From assembly GCA_016185435.1 (NCBI GenBank), contig JACPNN010000007.1, positions 1 through 64,000 of the forward strand: 64,000 nucleotides of DNA. The letters run 5' to 3'. The position numbers and the translations under genes were made by a program. The notes below the pieces were generated by a model. The model was given only the letters and a program-made list of their open reading frames with translations. It did no database searches and was not told where the DNA came from. Shown here one piece after another: positions 34,675-41,539 of the stretch (position 1 is its first letter; each line of letters begins with the position of its first letter). This DNA comes from Candidatus Aenigmatarchaeota archaeon (GTDB lineage Archaea; Aenigmatarchaeota; Aenigmatarchaeia; QMZP01).

Positions 34675-34887
34675 CTACTCTTTATATTCAATGTCGCTTT
34701 TTCTGCATCTTGTCGGTCCGCAATTGGGGCTGCACGGCCTTGGGCATGGGCTGCACTGAGGCGGCCTTGGCGGCGGCTGGTCATACATTCTCGATGAGCC
34801 GTATTCCATCATGTCGCTTAAGTAACTCCTGTCACTCCTATCACCAATTCTAACACCTTCGCTTATCTCCAGTTCGATCTTTCTCAT
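34675..34887 (-). CDS. putative TOMM/RiPP precursor peptide
   Basis: 70 aa. Residues 1-36 are charged and resemble a leader (MRKIELEISEGVRIG...). Residues 37-44 are Pro-rich (QPPPRPPQ), and the core-like part CSPCPRPCSPNCGPTRC holds all five Cys (45, 48, 52, 56, 61) plus two Ser and a Thr as cyclisable residues. A charged tail ends the peptide. It has a GGGGGTGA ribosome binding site and is first after the 43-bp box, leading the operon with YcaO and SagB genes. A small metal-binding protein is the main alternative. Confidence 0.72.
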   Translation of the reverse strand: MRKIELEISEGVRIGDRSDRSYLSDMMEYGSSRMYDQPPPRPPQCSPCPRPCSPNCGPTRCRKSDIEYKE

Positions 34888-34920
34888 TTTCTCACCCCCT
34901 CTGAAGCGTTCTCAGAAGGA

Positions 34921-34963
34921 GGTAAATACATCAGATTTAACCAAAATCAACCAAAAGGTTTAA
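34921..34963. promoter_or_regulatory. 43-bp cluster promoter/operator box, copy 1 (bidirectional)
   Basis: Shared 43-bp element, with AAATCAACC-AAAAGGTTTAA on the plus strand. Its minus-strand TATA box (TGTATTTACC) faces the precursor operon. On the plus strand GGTTTAAAAAG at its other end lies about 29 nt before the first winged-helix gene. The dyad AACC-N4-GGTT lies between the two transcription directions. Confidence 0.8.
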
Positions 34964-34990
34964 AAAGCCTATTTCCAAAAGCTACAATGG

Positions 34991-35920
34991 ATGCCAGCCC
35001 TTCAATTGCCTCCCGCAGGGCAGCCTAGGACAGTCAGGGACAGCATCATCTACATACTTTCGAATGAGTGGCCGCTTTCTGCAAAGAAGATATACAACAG
35101 AGTGAGGCAGAATGGCCATCACGTGAGTTATCAGGCTGTGCACAAGAACTTGCAGGAACTTATAACAAACGGCATACTCGAAAAGGAAAGCGGGGAATAC
35201 AAGCTGGATCTGTTGTGGATAAAGCAGGTTAAGGAGTTCACCAACAAGATAGAAAACCATTATACAGACAAGTCAAAGCCTGTTGTTGAGCAGTTCTTCA
35301 CCGGTAAAGAGACAACAGCAACTTTTGACAACCTCTTCGAATTCTTTGATTTTATGATTGATTTCCTTGCGCGCTTTTCCCAAAACAGAAACGACATCTA
35401 CGTACATTTTTATCATCTCTGGTGGTCTCTCTCTTTCGTTGGCGAAATGTATATCAGGTTTAAGAATATGGTCAATAGCTACAATAGTGCCACAATTATA
35501 TGCAGGCACGACACTCCAGCGGATAGGCTGATTTTTGATCATTATAACAGCTTCATACCCAATGCGAGGATAAAATACTATGTTGATTGCGCGAAGGACT
35601 GCGATATCTTTGTATCCGGCGACTATATAGCACAGATATTCTTTACTGACGAGTGCAGGAAGAAGATAGACTATGCCTATAGGATAATGAAGGAGACCAA
35701 ATCTGACTCACTCAACAAGCTGCTTGAGACTCTGTTCTTCGAGAAGACAAGCATAACGTTGCTTGTGAACAGGAATTCTTCCCTAGCCGGGCAAATCAAG
35801 AAGGAAACACTGAAGCATTTCGAAACGACAGACAAAAGAGAAAACAGCCATACAGATGGCCACAAGCAGCAGCTGAATGTGGACAAGGGAACTCAAAGTG
35901 TTTTTGAAAAACTGCGGTGA
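34991..35920 (+). CDS. winged-helix regulator, tandem paralogue 1
   Basis: 309 aa. Residues about 14-75 are a winged helix (DSIIYILSNEWPLSAKKIYNRVRQNGHHVSYQAVHKNLQEL then a wing ILEKESGEYKLD). The remaining 230 residues form an uncharacterised alpha/beta domain shared by all four paralogues (TFDNLFEFFDFMIDFL, HLWWSLSFVGE, DCDIFVSGDYIAQIFF). It is closest to paralogue 2. It starts divergently from the precursor operon at the bidirectional box and is the prime candidate to bind that box. Confidence 0.72.
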   Translation: MPALQLPPAGQPRTVRDSIIYILSNEWPLSAKKIYNRVRQNGHHVSYQAVHKNLQELITNGILEKESGEYKLDLLWIKQVKEFTNKIENHYTDKSKPVVEQFFTGKETTATFDNLFEFFDFMIDFLARFSQNRNDIYVHFYHLWWSLSFVGEMYIRFKNMVNSYNSATIICRHDTPADRLIFDHYNSFIPNARIKYYVDCAKDCDIFVSGDYIAQIFFTDECRKKIDYAYRIMKETKSDSLNKLLETLFFEKTSITLLVNRNSSLAGQIKKETLKHFETTDKRENSHTDGHKQQLNVDKGTQSVFEKLR

Positions 35921-35924
35921 GAAA

Positions 35925-36857
35925 ATGGCTATCAACATAATCATTCCACAAGCAGAAGGAAGCGCAAATGTCAAAGATGCCGTCATAAATATACTGGCTG
36001 CCGACTGGCCGCTAACAGCAAAGAGTATATATCACAAAGTGAGACAGAAGGGGCTTGAAGTGAGCTATCAGGCTGTTCATAAGGTTTTGAAAGAACTGAT
36101 GGAAGAGCAGGTTTTGGAAAAAGAAAATCATGAATACAAACTTGATTTGGGATGGATAAGGGAAGTGAAAGAATTTGGCAGCAGATTAGAAAATTGCTAT
36201 ACAGATAAATCAAAACCTCCTGTAGAAAAGCTGTTTACAGGAGAGATAACTTCTGTAACCTTTGAAAATTTGTTTGAATTTTTTGATTTCATGATAGAAT
36301 TTTTTACGCGGTTTGCAGGAAGCAACACCCTGTATTCCCAATGGAGGCATTTCTGGTGGCCATTTGCCTTTTCAGGGGAAAGGTATAAAGCCTTTGTCAG
36401 GATGGTGAAAGCATTCAAAGACGGATATCTGGTGTGCAGAGGAGATACAACAGCAGACAGGATGATATTTGATTTTTACACCAGCCATAATAGGAAGGGA
36501 TATGGTAAATTTGGTGTTGACTGTGCAAGTGAATGCGATTCTTTTGTCTGCGCCGACTATGTAGCTCAGGTCTTCTTTGACAAGGATCTTCAAAAGAAAA
36601 TCGACATTCTTTACCAGAAAATTGAGAAAATTGAGCCAAAAGCAATAAAACATTTCTCTGAGGCGCTGTTTTTTGAGAAAACAAAGATTATTTTGCTGCT
36701 GAATAAAAGCCCTGAACTGGCAGAGAAGATAAAAATAGACACATTGAAGCATTTCGGTCAGGCTGACAAAAAAGATAAAAATAGCCATACTGGTAATCAG
36801 AAACAAAAACAGAAAGTTGGCTCAACACCTCAAACAGGTTCTGGCAAACTTCGGTGA
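35925..36857 (+). CDS. winged-helix regulator, tandem paralogue 2
   Basis: 310 aa with the same domain order as paralogue 1 (NILAADWPLTAKSIYHKVRQKGLEVSYQAVHKVLKEL; TFENLFEFFDFMIEFFTRF; DSFVCADYVAQVFF). The C-terminal tail is Lys/Gln-rich. The junction with paralogue 1, CGGTGAGAAAATGGC, contains the stop codon, the GGTGA ribosome binding site and the next start, and recurs before paralogues 3 and (as GGTGAAAAAAATGGC) 4. The repeat unit of the duplication therefore included its translation signal. Confidence 0.72.
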   Translation: MAINIIIPQAEGSANVKDAVINILAADWPLTAKSIYHKVRQKGLEVSYQAVHKVLKELMEEQVLEKENHEYKLDLGWIREVKEFGSRLENCYTDKSKPPVEKLFTGEITSVTFENLFEFFDFMIEFFTRFAGSNTLYSQWRHFWWPFAFSGERYKAFVRMVKAFKDGYLVCRGDTTADRMIFDFYTSHNRKGYGKFGVDCASECDSFVCADYVAQVFFDKDLQKKIDILYQKIEKIEPKAIKHFSEALFFEKTKIILLLNKSPELAEKIKIDTLKHFGQADKKDKNSHTGNQKQKQKVGSTPQTGSGKLR

Positions 36858-36861
36858 GAAA

Positions 36862-37740
36862 ATGGCCATCAACATAACTATTCCGGAGATTGGAGGAAAA
36901 GGACGCATGAGAGACACTATCATAAGCATTCTTACATCAGAATGGCCCCTTACTGCAAAGAAGATTTACAATAAAGTGAGGCAAAATGGCCACAATGTAA
37001 GCTATCAGGCTGTGTACAAGACATTGCAAGAAATGACAGCGGACGGCAAGCTAATCAGACAGAACAAAGAATATAAGATCAGCCTGTCTTGGATTGAAAA
37101 AATCGATCAGTTGACAAGCAATATCAAAAACGTATATAAGGGTTCTGCAGTTGCTGTAGATATTCTGTTGAAAGATCGCACGAATTTAACTTTCAGTACT
37201 GTCATGGGCTTGTATCGATTTATCCTAGATCTTTGTTCTTTAGGTGCAATAAAAAATTCTATTGCATCATCGGTATCGTTAGCATATATGAAACATGCAT
37301 GGTATGCTTTTGTTGGCTCAGAAAGAGAGCAGGAACAATTCAGGCAATTCATGTCATTTACACAAGGCAGCATTTTTGTCGGAGGCAATTCAGCCATAGA
37401 CAAGCTGCTTGCGACATATTACATGGAGATTGGGAAAAACGTTAAAGTATACACTAATACCGATATAAAACTGAATTTCGACAGAGTCGTAATAGCAGAT
37501 TTTATAATTGATGTATATTTCCCAAAGGAAATAACCTATATTTTCGATTGGAGTTACACAAGTTCTAATGTACTTTCTGACGCAAAACTAAAAAAATTAT
37601 ATGATACTATCTTATACAAGGAAACCGAAATTCACGTAATTGTCAATAGAAACAAGAAAATAGCTGACAGAATACGAGACAATGCTTTAAGATATTTCGG
37701 TGAAAAAAATGGCACTAACAGTAAACATACCACAAACTGA
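36862..37740 (+). CDS. winged-helix regulator, tandem paralogue 3
   Basis: 292 aa. The winged helix is well conserved (ISILTSEWPLTAKKIYNKVRQNGHNVSYQAVYKTLQEM). The C-terminal domain belongs to a second subtype shared with paralogue 4 (TFSTVMGLYRFIL, AIDKLLATYYMEIGK, DRVVIADFIIDVYF). The reading frame continues 32 bp past the start of paralogue 4, giving a tail (NGTNSKHTTN) unlike the other copies, which suggests a small frameshift at the junction. Confidence 0.7.
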   Translation: MAINITIPEIGGKGRMRDTIISILTSEWPLTAKKIYNKVRQNGHNVSYQAVYKTLQEMTADGKLIRQNKEYKISLSWIEKIDQLTSNIKNVYKGSAVAVDILLKDRTNLTFSTVMGLYRFILDLCSLGAIKNSIASSVSLAYMKHAWYAFVGSEREQEQFRQFMSFTQGSIFVGGNSAIDKLLATYYMEIGKNVKVYTNTDIKLNFDRVVIADFIIDVYFPKEITYIFDWSYTSSNVLSDAKLKKLYDTILYKETEIHVIVNRNKKIADRIRDNALRYFGEKNGTNSKHTTN

Positions 37741-38602
37741 AGGGAGGAAGAGTGTCAGGAATGCTATAATAGATATACTCAGTGTAGAGAGATCACTGAC
37801 AGCAAAGAAGATTTACAATAGGGTGAGAATCAATGGCCATCATGTGAGCTATCAAGCGGTGCATAAGACTCTGAAAGAAATGACAGAAGCTGGTGTTCTC
37901 ATTAGACAAGGAAAAGAATACACAATCAGCCTTTCATGGGTTGAAACAATCAACCAGTTTGCCAACAAAATGAAGAGTGTCTACAGTCAAACAATAACAG
38001 CCATGGAGGTTCTATTCAAAGATCATTCTAACTTAACTTTCAACACAGTTATGGAGATGTACAGATATTTTTTGGAATTTCTGAGCTCTGAAAGATGCCG
38101 TCAGGTGATGGGAGAAGATATATCTTTAGGATATTTGAATCACATGTGGTTCTCTTTTATTGGAACGGAAGACGAGCAGCAACAATTCAGGGAGTTCATG
38201 AAAAAAGCAACAGGTATTTTGTTCATTAGGGGAAACACATCTATTGATAACCTTCTGGCCGCATATTACACTGAAGTTGGAAAGGATGTCAAAGTCTATT
38301 TTGGTGTAGAAACAAAATTAGATTTTGACCGCATTGTCATAGGGAATTTTATAATAGACGTCTATATACCCGAAGATATCGAAAAGGTTTTCGATTTAAC
38401 CTACTCAAGCGCAAATGTGCTCTCTGATGCGAGGTTATCAAGTTTATACGAGACAATACTTTACAAACAAGCCGAAATCAATGTAATGATTAGCCTGAAC
38501 AGCAAATTGGCCGCCAAGCTGCGAAGGCAGGCAATAGAAAAAAGCGGACAATTGAGCAGGAAAAATCAAAAGTTGCTTGAAATATCAGCATCGAGCAGCT
38601 GA
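37709..38602 (+). CDS. winged-helix regulator, tandem paralogue 4
   Basis: 297 aa, subtype of paralogue 3 (TFNTVMEMYRYFLEF, SIDNLLAAYYTEVGKD, DRIVIGNFIIDVYI). The winged helix at about 12-75 is intact. It ends the tandem array, 34 bp before a methyltransferase gene probably transcribed with it. Ligand and DNA site are unknown; two subtypes in one array suggest hetero-oligomers or separate signals. Confidence 0.7.
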   Translation: MALTVNIPQTEGRKSVRNAIIDILSVERSLTAKKIYNRVRINGHHVSYQAVHKTLKEMTEAGVLIRQGKEYTISLSWVETINQFANKMKSVYSQTITAMEVLFKDHSNLTFNTVMEMYRYFLEFLSSERCRQVMGEDISLGYLNHMWFSFIGTEDEQQQFREFMKKATGILFIRGNTSIDNLLAAYYTEVGKDVKVYFGVETKLDFDRIVIGNFIIDVYIPEDIEKVFDLTYSSANVLSDARLSSLYETILYKQAEINVMISLNSKLAAKLRRQAIEKSGQLSRKNQKLLEISASSS

Positions 38603-38636
38603 GAGAGTCATTTGTTTTGTGCAAATTGAGGTGTAG

Positions 38637-39554
38637 ATGATGAATCCCATTGATTTTTTCAAAATACAGAGAAGATTTATCTTGAATAGCACAAAGAGTT
38701 TTCGCAGAGTCCCAGAAAAAACGGTAATGGATACCGAATCAGAGACACGGGCCTATAATCTTGCAGGTAGTCTTAGCATGATACCTGTATATCGAGTTTT
38801 CACGAAGATTGCATGTTATTTGTTACCCGAAAGACCGCATAACAACTTATCGGAATTATTAGTGGCCGATTTCGGATCTGGACCTGGAAATCTATTGATC
38901 ATGATGGCAAGAACGATGGGGAAAATAAATAAAAAGATCAGATTTCTCGGTAGCGATCTTAGTAAGCCGATGATTGATATAGCAAGCGAAAATATTGCGT
39001 CAGCTAATCTGGATACTAAGATTTCTGTTCTCAAAGCCGATTGCACTAAAATAGAATTTGTTAAGAGAAATAGCGCAGATCTTAGTACATCGCTTTGGGT
39101 TACACATCAGTTCCGAAGCGCGTCACATGTTATCGATATGATAAGATTGATGAACAATCTTACGACAATCAACGGCAGCATTCTGTTGATGGATTTTGTA
39201 CGTCCGCCTACGGAAGAACTTGTAAAGATGGTGGTGAAGTATACGGGTTCAGGGATTCCTGAAAACGATAAAAATTATATAAATTCTTTGAAGGCATCAT
39301 TTTCCTTCAGTGAATGGAACGTTATACTTGAGCAAGCTAGGATTAGAGACGTCAAAGTAGCTATTACCAGTCCCATACCATTGTTTATTGTTATTTACAG
39401 AATGGGAGAAAATACCTGCAAGCGAATCATAAATAACAGCCTATTACCACCATTACCAGAAAACTTTACTTTTTGGAATCGTTTTAATTCTATGATCACT
39501 CAATTCTTAATCGAGATGAGTTTGCGAAATGGAGGATTTTTCTTGAGTGAGTAG
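38637..39554 (+). CDS. class I SAM-dependent methyltransferase
   Basis: 305 aa. An N-terminal helical part is followed by motif I VADFGSGPGNLLIMMA, LGSDLSKPMIDIASENI (acidic end of strand 2), KADCTKIEF and SLWVTHQF, with a C-terminal cap that may bind the substrate. Similar ubiquinone/small-molecule methyltransferases lie beside prenyltransferases. The gene is AT-rich and follows the regulator array on the same strand; the V4R and UbiA genes follow it. Confidence 0.75.
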   Translation: MMNPIDFFKIQRRFILNSTKSFRRVPEKTVMDTESETRAYNLAGSLSMIPVYRVFTKIACYLLPERPHNNLSELLVADFGSGPGNLLIMMARTMGKINKKIRFLGSDLSKPMIDIASENIASANLDTKISVLKADCTKIEFVKRNSADLSTSLWVTHQFRSASHVIDMIRLMNNLTTINGSILLMDFVRPPTEELVKMVVKYTGSGIPENDKNYINSLKASFSFSEWNVILEQARIRDVKVAITSPIPLFIVIYRMGENTCKRIINNSLLPPLPENFTFWNRFNSMITQFLIEMSLRNGGFFLSE

Positions 39555-39585
39555 TTATTATTCACATTTATCATATTATAATTAT

Positions 39586-40722
39586 ATGAAGATCGACAAA
39601 GTAACCGATTGGCTAATAAGAAAAACACTGGTTCCTAGACTCGTTACTTTCGATACGCCTGGTTTTATTCAAGAAGCATTCACCTTCCTTTCAAAAGTCA
39701 AATTTCCCTTGAGAAACGTAATACTAGTTGAGTCTGTCTTCGCAGACCTTGAAAGACAGCTTACTTCTGAATTCGGGGGCAGAGCAAAGAATGTATTATA
39801 CCAGAGCGGCAGGGATTTCGGGCGACGCTATTGCAATCTGGAAAAGGTTCCGAACATCAGCGACGACAACAGGGCGCAGACATTCTATTTCTTCATAAAG
39901 ACCTTTGAGACCGTGTTCGCTGAAGAGCTGAAAGATGAGGTGGATTGGGACAAGAAAAGATTCAGCTTGAACATAAAAAAATTCATCATATGCCCAAAGA
40001 GCGGCAGCGGGGCTTTCTTCACTGAGGGCGTCGTCACCGGCTATTGGCGGAGCATATGCGACGATGCGACGATAGAGGGCATACAGGTATCGTGCGAAGG
40101 CCGGGGGGACAAGAACTGCTCGGCCGTCTATGGCCCGCATAGCCTGCTCAGCAAGGAATTCAAGAACGTCTATAAAACGGAAAGGGAGGAGAAGATAGCT
40201 GTGCCGAAGGAATATGCGTCCATGAACAAGACCATCGAAAGACGCAGCAACTACGCGGTAAGCATGCAGAATCTTCTCGACAGCAAGAAAGTGATCTACG
40301 ATGTCGGCAAGTTCCTCTACAAAGGCGAGAGGCTGTTCCCCATGGAACTGAGCTCATTGCAGATACTCGAGAGGAAAATTCTGGAGAGCTTCGGAAAGGC
40401 CGGGCAGAAAATCGTGTTCGACAGTGCCTACAAGATAGGCAACGACCTGGCGCAGAGCGAAGTTAACAAAGAAAAGGAGGCCAGGTTCATCGCTGAACAC
40501 ATATCCGCCTTCGGTTTCGGGATGCCCACAATCATACCGTCGGAAAGCGTCAAGATTTATGTGTCGGGCTTCCCGTGGTCTGAATATTTCTCGTCGGATA
40601 CCAACAAATATTTCGAAGGCCTGATTTCCGGTATGGCCTCATGCTTCTTCAAGGGCGCAAAGGTCGGCATAAGCTTCAAGAAGAAGACGACATGGGACGC
40701 GACAGTGTCGATAGGTGGCTGA
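39586..40722 (+). CDS. V4R-domain protein
   Basis: 378 aa. A first V4R (4-vinyl-reductase-like) domain is recognised by LYQSGRDFGRRYC and the Cys pattern GIQVSCEGRGDKNCSAVYG. A weaker second copy (FDSAYKIGNDLAQ...) follows. V4R domains bind small hydrophobic or aromatic ligands, with Cys-bound metal proposed in some. Base composition changes within the gene, from AT-rich to clearly GC-richer near 39780. A GTG start 13 codons upstream overlaps the methyltransferase stop and is an alternative. It is followed by a UbiA gene one base after its stop codon. Confidence 0.72.
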   Translation: MKIDKVTDWLIRKTLVPRLVTFDTPGFIQEAFTFLSKVKFPLRNVILVESVFADLERQLTSEFGGRAKNVLYQSGRDFGRRYCNLEKVPNISDDNRAQTFYFFIKTFETVFAEELKDEVDWDKKRFSLNIKKFIICPKSGSGAFFTEGVVTGYWRSICDDATIEGIQVSCEGRGDKNCSAVYGPHSLLSKEFKNVYKTEREEKIAVPKEYASMNKTIERRSNYAVSMQNLLDSKKVIYDVGKFLYKGERLFPMELSSLQILERKILESFGKAGQKIVFDSAYKIGNDLAQSEVNKEKEARFIAEHISAFGFGMPTIIPSESVKIYVSGFPWSEYFSSDTNKYFEGLISGMASCFFKGAKVGISFKKKTTWDATVSIGG

Positions 40723-40723
40723 T

Positions 40724-41536
40724 ATGCTAACAGCTCTCATCAAGACCGTCAGGCCGGAGATACAGATCATATACCTCATAAACATAGCTACCGGCATAGC
40801 CATAGCCGGGACTGTCAATGCTGACTGGGTGCGCATAGCCATTGGCACCGTCTCTCTGATGTTGGCATATTTCGGCATCTATGCTATCAACGCGCTTGCC
40901 GATGAAGAGATAGACCGAATAAACAAGCCTGACCGGCCGCTGGTCAGGGGCGAAATCAAGCGGCATGAGCTGAAGGTCTTCACCGTACTATGCTTCGCCG
41001 CCGGCCTAATTGGCGCAACTGCACTGGATACGGAAATGCTCATTCTGACAGCCGCGCTGGCTACCCTCGGAATAATTTATTCGGTCAAGCCTGTCCACCT
41101 CAAATCGCGCGGTTTGCTAAATACGCTAACTGTCGTTATCGGGCATTCGGCTGCTGTGCTCGGTGGCGGCCTTTTGGCAGGGATGGACGGCATTATCATC
41201 TATCAAGTCATCGCCATACAGTCCATGATAGCTTTTCTGGTCGCCTTTTCCAAGGACCTGCCTGACGTGAAGGGCGATTCCAAGAAAGGGATAAAGACGT
41301 TGGCCATCCAGCTGGGGGAAAGGAATTCAATAAGGCTCATGCACATCCTGCCATTGCTTCCTTTATTGTACCTTGCTCTGGAGCAGACCAGACTGGCAGG
41401 CATTCTGCTTGCCGCGGTGTTCTATTGGTCCATACAGCCATTGAAGGAGAAGAAATTCATGGATGCTTTCATGCGCGGCGTCAAATCGACAATCTTCCAG
41501 AACCTGTTGCTAATAGCCATTTTCGCGCTGTCCTAG
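40724..41536 (+). CDS. UbiA-family prenyltransferase
   Basis: 270 aa with about eight membrane helices. The two Asp-rich prenyl-diphosphate motifs are NALADEEIDRINKPDRPL (NxxxDxxxD) and FSKDLPDVKGDSKKGIKTL (DxxxD). The family moves a prenyl chain to aromatic, tetrapyrrole or glycerophosphate acceptors. With an aromatic ammonia-lyase, a methyltransferase and a V4R protein next door, an aromatic acceptor is plausible here; the archaeal lipid enzyme DGGGP synthase is the main alternative. Confidence 0.85.
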   Translation: MLTALIKTVRPEIQIIYLINIATGIAIAGTVNADWVRIAIGTVSLMLAYFGIYAINALADEEIDRINKPDRPLVRGEIKRHELKVFTVLCFAAGLIGATALDTEMLILTAALATLGIIYSVKPVHLKSRGLLNTLTVVIGHSAAVLGGGLLAGMDGIIIYQVIAIQSMIAFLVAFSKDLPDVKGDSKKGIKTLAIQLGERNSIRLMHILPLLPLLYLALEQTRLAGILLAAVFYWSIQPLKEKKFMDAFMRGVKSTIFQNLLLIAIFALS

Positions 41537-41539
41537 CCG

